A stretch of 6,179 nt of DNA from assembly GCA_023336765.1 (NCBI GenBank), contig JAMBLL010000080.1, forward strand, positions 1-6,179. Reading direction: 5' to 3'. Below are positions 1-5,142 of the stretch, piece by piece. A program made the translations under genes and the position numbers. Position 1 is the stretch's first letter; the number at the start of each line of letters is the position of its first letter. The notes beneath the pieces are model-generated. The model saw only the letters and a program-made list of their open reading frames with translations, was not told the DNA's origin and ran no database searches. This DNA comes from Actinomycetes bacterium (GTDB lineage: Bacteria; Actinomycetota; Acidimicrobiia; Spongiisociales; UBA5794).

Positions 1-280
1 GCTGACGGCTGACCACAAACAGGAGTACCCGGCGCAGGGTGGATACGTCGGGTACTTCTGTCGAGGTGGGGGGCGGGCTATGGGCTAGATGTCTCGAACC
101 CCCTCTTCGGATCTGTGATCTGATAGTGCGGTGTGTTCCTTGCGGCTCTCCTCGTTGCGATCGTGTCTGTGCTCGGAGCCCACATCATCAATGTGTGCCA
201 CCCTGACCCCATATTCGGCCATACCGAAATAAGCACGCGTTAAGCGAAGCCCAAAGGAAAGGTAAAAACTACCAAGCGTG
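1..280. other. Non-coding region with heptamer duplications, no gene seen
   Basis: I see no convincing gene here. A minus-strand reading frame at 85-342 exists, but its first part is the out-of-frame shadow of the histidine kinase 3' end and the rest resembles no family. The region holds a strong hairpin (24-56) and three two-copy heptamer duplications: GCTGACG/GCTGACC at 1-14, GGGCTAT/GGGCTAG at 75-88, and GATCTGT/GATCTGA at 110-123. Read on the minus strand, the last is CAGATCA-CAGATCC, matching the CAGANNN core of the longer arrays at 3682, 3787 and 6071. A weak 5-bp hairpin (TTCGG-CCATA-CCGAA, 214-228) lies downstream of the kinase gene and has no T-run. Two-copy repeats can arise by chance, so only their clustering is suggestive. 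Confidence 0.6.
24..56. terminator. Strong hairpin, possible terminator without a clear T-tract
   Basis: AGTACCCGGCG (24-34) pairs with CGTCGGGTACT (46-56) over 11 bp with one G-T wobble, leaving an 11-base loop. On the plus strand no T-run follows. On the minus strand the sequence after the stem includes CCTGTTTGTGG, a weak T-rich stretch. It could end a gene entering from the left or catch minus-strand transcripts from the two-component operon 225 bases away. The stem is directly visible; the terminator role is inferred. Confidence 0.35.
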
Positions 281-1570
281 CTACGTCGGGACCATCGGAA
301 GCTTGAGGACAACGCTCGCACCACCGAGAGACGGCGACTCACCGATCGTCATCGATCCATCGGCCGACTCAACCGCCCGACGGACGATGTCCAGTCCAAG
401 CCCCGTGGAATCTCCGCTAGAGATACCTCGACCCATTGCGGATGCGTCAATGAACCCTGGGCCTGCATCCTCGACCGAGATACGGACCACACGCTGCCCA
501 TTCTCGACGGACACCGCCATCGGCGCGCCCTCAGGCGTGTGCGAAAGCACATTCTCGACCAGTGCATCGACTATGGCTTCGGCATCATCGCTTGCCATTG
601 CCACAATGGCCCGGCTGTCATCGATTCGGATGTCAGCCTCGCGCTCCTGCTCCTGTATCAGCGGAAGCCAGAAGGCCGACCGCTCCGCAACGATCTTCGC
701 GACATCGCATGATTGGTCAGCATCGGCCCTCACCGGACGCCTGGCTTCCCGGATGATAAAGTCAGTCGTTCGCTGTAACTCGTCGAGGTCGGCGATCAAC
801 CGCTCCTTCTGAGGCCCGGGAGTCAGTCCGTCAATGCTGAGCCTCGCCGCAGTCAGAGGTGTCCTCAGCCGGTGCGCAAGGTCAGCAGCAGACTCTCGCT
901 CAGCTTGGAGTAATCGGCCAATCCGGTCAGCGAGGCGATTGATCTCCAGTCCGACCTCTTCGATTTCGTTGGGTCCGGCCGGTACAACACGAGCCGTCAT
1001 GTCGCCATGACCAAGTGTTCTGGCAGTTATGGACAGTTGCTTGACAGGTACCACCATCGACCGACCGAGCAGGTCGGCCACCCAAGCGGCGATAACAACA
1101 AGCATCGCACCCAGAAGACTCAGGACCAACCAACTCTGCCGAACACCTGCAGTCAGTTCTTCATCAGGAATGAACACGCGAATCACAGCCACCGACCCAT
1201 CCGATTCGAAGACGGGAATGTAAAACGCCTGGCCACCGTCCACCGGTGCAATGAAGGAACTCCCCTCAAGAGCCAGGCTGAGATCCTCATCTTCGGATAC
1301 ATCTGCCCCGACAATGGACCCCGCTGGCAACACGACAGAACCTCTCACTTCCAGGATCCGACCTTCTCCCAGAATCTCGATCGCGGTTGCAATGTCCTCC
1401 TCCACGGATAACACTGACAGGACACGGGCGAGACTTTCGGCATCGCGTTGTGCCGTCGAGATCGCCCTGTCCCTCGCCAGATCCGACACGAGTATGAACA
1501 GCGGGACGAGGAACGCGATCACGACCATTGCGGTGACCGCAGCCGATAGGAGGATGAGTCTCCGTCTCAC
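281..1570 (-). CDS. Membrane sensor histidine kinase of an OmpR-type two-component system
   Basis: This 429-residue protein should sense an extracytoplasmic signal, autophosphorylate on His and pass the phosphate to the regulator encoded just upstream. Visible in order: TM helix about 5-29; an extracytoplasmic sensor region about 30-146 of unrecognised type with no Cys; TM helix about 147-169; a HAMP linker about 166-220; a HisKA H-box with phospho-acceptor H233 in LAHRLRTPLTA; and a HATPase_c domain with N-box N340 (ENVLSHTPEG), G1 D368-A-G-P-G372 and G2 STGLGL (388-393). The residue after the His is Arg rather than the usual Glu/Asp. The start is GTG at 1570; its GTGA overlaps the regulator's TGA stop by four bases, implying translational coupling. 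No strong Shine-Dalgarno precedes it. Length and domain order are typical of classical kinases. The signal it detects cannot be told from sequence. Confidence 0.93.
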   Translation of the reverse strand: MRRRLILLSAAVTAMVVIAFLVPLFILVSDLARDRAISTAQRDAESLARVLSVLSVEEDIATAIEILGEGRILEVRGSVVLPAGSIVGADVSEDEDLSLALEGSSFIAPVDGGQAFYIPVFESDGSVAVIRVFIPDEELTAGVRQSWLVLSLLGAMLVVIAAWVADLLGRSMVVPVKQLSITARTLGHGDMTARVVPAGPNEIEEVGLEINRLADRIGRLLQAERESAADLAHRLRTPLTAARLSIDGLTPGPQKERLIADLDELQRTTDFIIREARRPVRADADQSCDVAKIVAERSAFWLPLIQEQEREADIRIDDSRAIVAMASDDAEAIVDALVENVLSHTPEGAPMAVSVENGQRVVRISVEDAGPGFIDASAMGRGISSGDSTGLGLDIVRRAVESADGSMTIGESPSLGGASVVLKLPMVPT

Positions 1571-2250
1571 CGCTTCGGATCCACGAGCCGTACACCAACG
1601 CCTCGCTTCGTGTGGAGGTAACGCGGGGCAGCGGCAGTTTCACCGAGTTCCTTGCGAAGCCAGGACAGATGTACATCCACGGTCTTGTCGGCTCCACCGT
1701 ATGGCTGGCGCCATACCTCGGCGAGCAGTTCTCTCTTCCCGATGAGTTTGCCCTCGCGACTCGCAAGGTACACGAGAAGGTCGAACGCCCTGGCCGTCAG
1801 ATCGAGATTCCGTCCATCAAGGATGGCCTCATGCGAATCTGGGTCCAGGCGAAGGCCTCCGACGACGATGATCTCGCTGTCATTGCTATCTCCGGACCGC
1901 CTGAGAACTGCCCGGATCCGCGCTTCGAGGTGGTCAGCCGAATAGGGCTTGACAACGTAGTCGTCGGCACCCTTATTCAATACGTCGATGATGTCCTGCT
2001 CGTCATCTCGTGCAGTGGCTACGACGATAGGTACCTCGCTGACCGCCCTGATCATTCGAAGGGCCTCGACGCCGTCGAGATCGGGCAGACCCAGGTCGAG
2101 CACCACAACATCGAACGCACCCGATACGGCCCGCTCAATTCCTTCCAGAGCATTGACGACAGTCTCCACATCGTGGCCGCGTTCAGACAGACGCGTTGCG
2201 AGCGACTCACGAATTCTCTGTTCGTCCTCGATCACGAGTATCGATGCCAT
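1567..2250 (-). CDS. OmpR/PhoB-family response regulator
   Basis: This is a 227-residue DNA-binding regulator, the partner of the adjacent kinase. The receiver domain (about 3-115) has the full active site: acidic pair E8/D9, phospho-acceptor D52 in VVLDLGLPDLDG, T79, and K101 followed by Pro. The C-terminal winged helix (about 128-225) includes LDLTARAFDLLVYLA, the recognition-helix segment DKTVDVHLSWLRKEL, and the closing hairpin TKRGVGVRLVDP. Length is normal. The ATG at 2250 has only a weak Shine-Dalgarno; instead an extended -10 (TGGTAGAGT) ends six bases before it, suggesting leaderless expression. The gene heads a two-gene operon and is divergent from the Thr-rich exported protein at 2425, whose promoter it may control (inference). 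The subfamily (MtrA-, CseB- or RegX3-like) cannot be decided from the sequence alone. Confidence 0.95.
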   Translation of the reverse strand: MASILVIEDEQRIRESLATRLSERGHDVETVVNALEGIERAVSGAFDVVVLDLGLPDLDGVEALRMIRAVSEVPIVVATARDDEQDIIDVLNKGADDYVVKPYSADHLEARIRAVLRRSGDSNDSEIIVVGGLRLDPDSHEAILDGRNLDLTARAFDLLVYLASREGKLIGKRELLAEVWRQPYGGADKTVDVHLSWLRKELGETAAAPRYLHTKRGVGVRLVDPKR

Positions 2251-2256
2251 AGGGAA

Positions 2257-2265
2257 ACTCTACCA
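2257..2265 (-). promoter_or_regulatory. Extended -10 for a leaderless response-regulator transcript
   Basis: Read on the minus strand, TGG-TAGAGT fits an extended -10 (TGN-TANNNT). Exactly six bases (TTCCCT) separate it from the ATG at 2250. This is the spacing expected when transcription starts at or next to the A of the start codon, as is common in actinobacteria. No good -35 lies 16-18 bases upstream, which is tolerable for an extended -10. The motif is visible; its use is inferred. Confidence 0.45.
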
Positions 2266-2376
2266 AGAAGGGGAGCGGACACGGAGCGCAGCGTCGGTAC
2301 GTCACGCTGGTAGCCCGAGACTCACGGCCGGAAAAGAGTCGATCCCGATGGAGAGTACACCAATCGGATGGAAGAA

Positions 2377-2406
2377 TTGACCAGATGCGTGGCACTACAG
2401 GAGAAT
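2377..2406 (+). promoter_or_regulatory. Candidate promoter of the Thr-rich exported protein
   Basis: TTGACC (2377-2382, five of six to the -35 consensus) is followed after 18 bases by GAGAAT (2401-2406, four of six to the -10). Initiation would fall near 2413, about 12 bases before the ATG at 2425. This favours that ATG over the in-frame ATG at 2368, which would lie upstream of the promoter. The flanking 174-base region between the divergent genes is also where the two-component regulator would be expected to bind, but I saw no clear pair of direct repeats. Confidence 0.35.
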
Positions 2407-2424
2407 GTGTACCAAACTACCAGT

Positions 2425-3195
2425 ATGAGGAAACCCGCCGGAGTAGGTATCGCCTGGCTCGTCGCGACCATCGTCGCAGTCACCATCGCCGCAGCTGCCG
2501 TCGGCAGTGTGCGCAGCGTAGTGACAAATGTTCCCACCGCACTTGGGATAGCGGCGATACGAGCAATGGAGGCAGAGCCTGATTCGCTTGAGATCGATGG
2601 CGACGAGACCTCAGCTATTGAAGCCGCACCAACCTCGACACTGGCGCAGACCGTGGAATCGGGTATAACCACCGAGTCGAGCACAACGACGACTGTGGCA
2701 GTAACGACAACCACCCAACAGGTTGAGACCAGCACGACCAGAACGGAAGCTGAAGAACCCGCCAGGTCATCACGCCAGGCCGAAGCCACATCCAGACCTC
2801 CGGCCCAGCCCAAGACGAGTACACCGACAGTAGGTGATACCGCCACGGCAACAACTGCACCACCAGCCACGACCACAACTACAACTGCACCACCAGCCAC
2901 GACCACGACGACGACAGCGGTGCTAACGACAACGCCCCCCTCCCCGAACGCGTACACGAAAGAGATCGTGACGGACGGTGGCTCGTTCTCGGTTCGGGTA
3001 GAAGGTGATGCGGTGATGTTCGGCCGCGCGACCCTGTCCACGGCGACGGCCACCGTTTGGAGATTCGACCTTCTCAATGGTGGGCCACAAGTGGTTGACG
3101 TACAGTTCACGAGCCTCGACAATCAACATCCCGCTATCAGAGTTGTCGTGACGGTGACGAACGGAGTGCTGGACATCCTGCGCGACCCTTCGTGA
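2425..3195 (+). CDS. Membrane-anchored exported protein with Thr-rich linker and small C-terminal beta domain
   Basis: No family is recognised. The 256-residue protein starts MRKPAGVG and has one hydrophobic segment (about 8-28) that should act as an uncleaved signal anchor; there is no lipobox Cys, and no Cys at all. Residues about 69-171 are low-complexity Thr/Pro/Ala/Ser, including two TTAPPATTTT units, an extended linker of the type that crosses a cell wall and may be glycosylated. Residues about 176-254 alternate hydrophobic and polar positions (FSVRVEGDAVMFG, VVDVQFTSLD, IRVVVTVTNGVLDIL) and look like a small beta-sandwich. I chose ATG 2425 because the next in-frame ATG upstream (2368) adds 19 polar residues before the anchor and precedes the likely promoter; no good ribosome site is seen for either. 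It is divergent from the two-component genes, so it may be a target or accessory of that system (inference). Confidence 0.75.
   Translation: MRKPAGVGIAWLVATIVAVTIAAAAVGSVRSVVTNVPTALGIAAIRAMEAEPDSLEIDGDETSAIEAAPTSTLAQTVESGITTESSTTTTVAVTTTTQQVETSTTRTEAEEPARSSRQAEATSRPPAQPKTSTPTVGDTATATTAPPATTTTTTAPPATTTTTTAVLTTTPPSPNAYTKEIVTDGGSFSVRVEGDAVMFGRATLSTATATVWRFDLLNGGPQVVDVQFTSLDNQHPAIRVVVTVTNGVLDILRDPS
2851..2910 (+). repeat. 30-bp tandem duplication in the Thr-rich linker
   Basis: Two adjacent 30-base units (2851-2880 and 2881-2910) agree at 28 positions and encode TTAPPATTTT twice. This is a recent in-frame duplication that lengthens the linker, the usual way such low-complexity spacers vary between strains. 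Confidence 0.85.
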
Positions 3196-3236
3196 GTCGA
3201 CAGGACCTTATCCACCGCATGGGTCAGTCCTCGACT
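3195..3236 (+). terminator. Hairpin just after the Thr-rich protein stop codon
   Basis: AGTCG (3195-3199) and AGGAC (3202-3206) pair with GTCCT (3227-3231) and CGACT (3232-3236): a 10-bp stem with a 2-base bulge and a 20-base loop that can partly fold on itself. It begins on the last base of the stop codon. No T-tract follows, so it would be an I-shaped terminator or an attenuating or mRNA-stabilising structure before the next gene. Confidence 0.35.
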
Positions 3237-3270
3237 GCTCACCAGAGCCCGGGGAATCGTTTGTGATTCG

Positions 3271-3795
3271 ATGAGGGACTCCCATGTCAAGTGGCTATCT
3301 GCACTGCACAGGTCCGTGTACACGGCTACACATGGCCGTGTCGGACGCAGGCTCGTCCACAACGACATGCTGCTCCTCACGACAACAGGTCGCAAAACGG
3401 GTGCCACACACACCGTCCCGCTCCTCTACCTCGTAGACGACGACGATCTCGTGGTGATCGCATCGTACGGCGGTCGGGAGGAGCATCCCGAGTGGTATCG
3501 CAATCTCGTCGTAACGCCCCTGGTCTCTGCTCAGATCCTCGGAAAGGCGATCACTCTCGACGCGATGACGATGGGACCGCACGAAAGACACACCTGGTGG
3601 CCCAGGATCGTCGCTGCGTACTCAGACTATGAGGTGTACCAGTCGAGGACGAACCGCGAGATCCCTGTTGTCCGCTTGAGTCCAGATACCAGACACCAGA
3701 CACCGAGATCCGTTAACACCGCCGTCCAAGAGCGAGCACGCGAGCGGGTCTTCCTCAATCTTCCTCCGTCATCTCCTCTTCCACCTGACATCTGA
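3271..3795 (+). CDS. Deazaflavin (F420)-dependent nitroreductase/oxidoreductase family protein (Ddn-like)
   Basis: This belongs to the split-beta-barrel family of Mycobacterium Ddn, whose members use reduced F420 to reduce quinones, nitro compounds or other electrophiles, often at the membrane. Diagnostic motifs are LLLTTTGRKTG (34-44), the HPEWYRNL segment (72-79) next to the cofactor site, the Tyr-rich AAYSDYEVYQSRT (115-127) and EIPVVRLSP (130-138). The family core normally ends there. Here 36 more residues follow, encoded from base 3682, exactly where a heptamer repeat array begins, and the TGA stop lies inside a second array. The tail is therefore probably a by-product of repeat insertion that removed the original stop. 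ATG 3271 gives the family's usual N-terminal helix; no Shine-Dalgarno is obvious. Substrate unknown. The gene implies the host makes F420. Confidence 0.9.
   Translation: MRDSHVKWLSALHRSVYTATHGRVGRRLVHNDMLLLTTTGRKTGATHTVPLLYLVDDDDLVVIASYGGREEHPEWYRNLVVTPLVSAQILGKAITLDAMTMGPHERHTWWPRIVAAYSDYEVYQSRTNREIPVVRLSPDTRHQTPRSVNTAVQERARERVFLNLPPSSPLPPDI
3682..3709 (+). repeat. Heptamer tandem array A (CCAGACA type)
   Basis: Four 7-base units run without gap: CCAGATA, CCAGACA, CCAGACA, CCGAGAT. The array starts at the codon for P138, the last conserved residue of the Ddn-like protein, so it is translated as part of an atypical tail. Bases 3682-3704 are an imperfect inverted copy of 3787-3809 (16 of 23 positions match, all seven differences being transitions). 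Confidence 0.85.
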
Positions 3796-3821
3796 CATCT
3801 GGCATCTGGCATCTGTAATCT
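3787..3821 (-). repeat. Heptamer tandem array B (CAGATGY on the minus strand)
   Basis: Five 7-base units are visible on the plus strand: GACATCT, GACATCT, GGCATCT, GGCATCT, GTAATCT. Read on the minus strand the core is CAGATGC/CAGATGT, the same CAGANNN core as array A but in opposite orientation. The stop codon of the Ddn-like gene (3793-3795) and likely promoter elements for rarD both lie inside it. Confidence 0.88.
3792..3821 (+). promoter_or_regulatory. Candidate rarD promoter formed by heptamer array B
   Basis: CTGACA (3792-3797, five of six to TTGACA) is separated by 18 bases from TAATCT (3816-3821, TANNNT). Initiation would fall near 3828, leaving about 15 bases of leader that include the ribosome site at 3834-3838. 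Both boxes are parts of the heptamer units, so the array itself may drive rarD. Motif match only. Confidence 0.35.
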
Positions 3822-3833
3822 TGCGCCTGATTC

Positions 3834-3838
3834 GGAGG
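3834..3838 (+). promoter_or_regulatory. Ribosome binding site fixing the rarD GTG start
   Basis: GGAGG ends four bases before GTG 3843. An in-frame TGA at 3828-3830 leaves 3843 as the only start codon in reach. The ATG at 3841 is in another frame and gives no RarD-like protein. Confidence 0.7.
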
Positions 3839-3842
3839 TGAT

Positions 3843-4739
3843 GTGGAAGCGAGACGAGGGACGTGGTACGCCGTCACGGCCTATGTGCTGTGGGGCCTTT
3901 CACCGATCTACTGGAACCTGCTGCCTGACATCGGTGCAACCACGTTGATCCTGTCGCGGATCGTGTGGTCGGTACCGATACTCATCGCGGTACTGGCCTT
4001 CACCGGAAAGCTCTCAAGTTTCGCAGCGAGCTACCGGTCGTGGAGGCCGCGACTCATCACCGCTGCCGCCGCTGGCTTCCTGTTCATCAACTGGGCGCTG
4101 TTCGTGTGGTCCGTTGCCAACGACCACATCGTCGATGCTTCGCTCGGTTACTTCATCAACCCGCTCGTGTCGGTGGGCCTTGGTGTTGTCATCCTTGGAG
4201 AGCGACTGCGAAAAGTGCAGTGGATCGCCATCGGCATCGCCGCAGCTGGTGTGGCGATCATGACAATCGCCGTTGGGGCACTCCCGTGGATCTCGCTCAC
4301 CCTGGCCTTCTCGTTCGGGACATACGGACTGCTCAAGAAACAGCCAGAGACACCACCACCGGTGGTGTCTCTGTTGGGTGAAACGAGTTTGATCGCCGTC
4401 CCCGCACTCATCTATGCAGTGCTGTTCAACGATCCGACGGGTCCCACATTCGGAACCTCGACAGCTGTATCAATCTTCCTCGTCGGTGCAGGAGTCGTCA
4501 CGGTCGTGCCTCTCCTGTTGTTCGGAGGAGCTGCGAAGCGCATACCGCTATCGATGGTCGGACTGCTGCAGTACATCACCCCGAGCATCCAGCTCTTCCT
4601 CGGTGTCGTCGTCTATGGCGAGACACTCTCAAGTGAAGAACTGATCGGGTTCATCGCGGTGTGGACAGCCCTGGCCTTGTACTCGGCGGACAGCTTCCGT
4701 GCGAAACAGCCCAGGGTGAAGCCCATTCCTCTCGACTAG
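3843..4739 (+). CDS. rarD: RarD-type EamA-family permease
   Basis: This 298-residue inner-membrane protein of the drug/metabolite transporter superfamily has about ten TM helices in two EamA halves. RarD hallmarks are clear: GTWYAVTAYVLWGLSPIYW at the N terminus; the LSRIVWS segment; NWALFVWSVANDHIVDASLG followed by YFINPLVSVGLGVVILGERL (about 82-121); SFGTYGLLKK; and in the second half VPLLLFGGAAKRIPLSMVG with LQYITPSIQLFLGVVVYGE (about 225-260). E. coli RarD is linked by name to chloramphenicol sensitivity, but its natural substrate is not settled; small-metabolite export is the family expectation. Translation starts at GTG with a good GGAGG. The stop codon overlaps that of the convergent small gene. 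A very stable hairpin (4345-4373) lies in the segment between the two halves. Length is normal. Confidence 0.93.
   Translation: MEARRGTWYAVTAYVLWGLSPIYWNLLPDIGATTLILSRIVWSVPILIAVLAFTGKLSSFAASYRSWRPRLITAAAAGFLFINWALFVWSVANDHIVDASLGYFINPLVSVGLGVVILGERLRKVQWIAIGIAAAGVAIMTIAVGALPWISLTLAFSFGTYGLLKKQPETPPPVVSLLGETSLIAVPALIYAVLFNDPTGPTFGTSTAVSIFLVGAGVVTVVPLLLFGGAAKRIPLSMVGLLQYITPSIQLFLGVVVYGETLSSEELIGFIAVWTALALYSADSFRAKQPRVKPIPLD
4345..4373 (+). other. 13-bp perfect hairpin inside rarD
   Basis: CAGAGACACCACC (4345-4357) and GGTGGTGTCTCTG (4361-4373) are perfect reverse complements separated by only ACC. The hairpin encodes the polar stretch QPETPPPVVSL between the two EamA halves. No T-run follows, so it is not an ordinary terminator. 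Confidence 0.8.
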
Positions 4740-5092
4740 TTCGACGCTTCCTCGATAATCGCTGTAGCAGCGTCAACGACCGCTTCGCCAGCATCACCAG
4801 CGGCAGCAGCCGCTTCGTCCGTGGCGTCAGCCGCTTCATCAGCCGCATCGTCCGCCAGGTCCTCAGCTGCTAACTCAGCAGCCACACCCTTGCGAACACC
4901 AGCGATAACTGCGTCCTGGATGCTTGCGAGTTGATCATCGCCGACCTTTGTTCCGATCTTCGTGGCGAGAAGCTCTCTGATCTCTTCATCTGACATGCCC
5001 GAAAGCTTGTTCTTCGACATCACAGCCGCCACAACGGTAGCGACGACGCTGGCCACGATGACGACAAAAAGCAACACGATTAGTTTCTTCAT
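4736..5092 (-). CDS. Small membrane-anchored Ala/Asp/Glu-rich protein
   Basis: No family is recognised. The 118-residue product begins MKKLIVLLF and has one hydrophobic segment (about 4-25). A predicted helical segment follows with charged residues (about 34-70, MSDEEIRELLATKIG to IAGVRKGV). The tail (71-118) is almost only Ala, Asp and Glu, strongly acidic and probably helical. I start it at ATG 5092, not the in-frame ATG at 5176, because a near-perfect AGGAGGT (5097-5103) sits four bases upstream and the longer form would overlap the HisA-like gene and bury the hydrophobic segment. It lies 50 bases downstream of that gene on the same strand, so the two are probably co-transcribed. Its TAG stop shares CTAG with the convergent rarD stop. 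The topology and partner are inference. Confidence 0.75.
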   Translation of the reverse strand: MKKLIVLLFVVIVASVVATVVAAVMSKNKLSGMSDEEIRELLATKIGTKVGDDQLASIQDAVIAGVRKGVAAELAAEDLADDAADEAADATDEAAAAAGDAGEAVVDAATAIIEEASN

Positions 5093-5096
5093 TGAT

Positions 5097-5103
5097 ACCT
5101 CCT
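5097..5103 (-). promoter_or_regulatory. Strong Shine-Dalgarno setting the small-protein start
   Basis: On the minus strand AGGAGGT is followed by ATCA and ATG 5092. It is the best ribosome site in the window, fits an internal operon gene that cannot rely on leaderless initiation, and argues against the longer reading from 5176. Confidence 0.75.
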
Positions 5104-5142
5104 GGGTATGTGGGAAATGTAGCGGAGTAACGGATGTTGGAG

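Noticed and set aside
85..342. 85-codon minus-strand frame after the histidine kinase
   Set aside because: Its beginning overlaps the kinase in another frame, the rest is basic and unstructured, and no ribosome site or family signal is present.
278..812. Plus-strand reading frames opposite the histidine kinase 3' end
   Set aside because: They lie across the HATPase domain, show no motif and have no ribosome site.
1612..2313. 233-codon plus-strand reading frame opposite the response regulator
   Set aside because: The opposite strand encodes a complete regulator with all catalytic residues; this frame has no recognisable motif.
2368..2424. Upstream ATG for the Thr-rich protein
   Set aside because: It would put 19 polar residues ahead of the signal anchor, lies upstream of the likely -35/-10 boxes and has no Shine-Dalgarno.
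2322..3122. 266-codon minus-strand reading frame opposite the Thr-rich protein
   Set aside because: It is the antisense of Thr/Pro/Ala codons, giving runs of Val/Gly/Ala with no domain. The plus-strand frame has a credible anchor, linker and folded tip.
3787..3821. CRISPR array
   Set aside because: The units are only 7 bases and contiguous, with no spacers and no cas genes.
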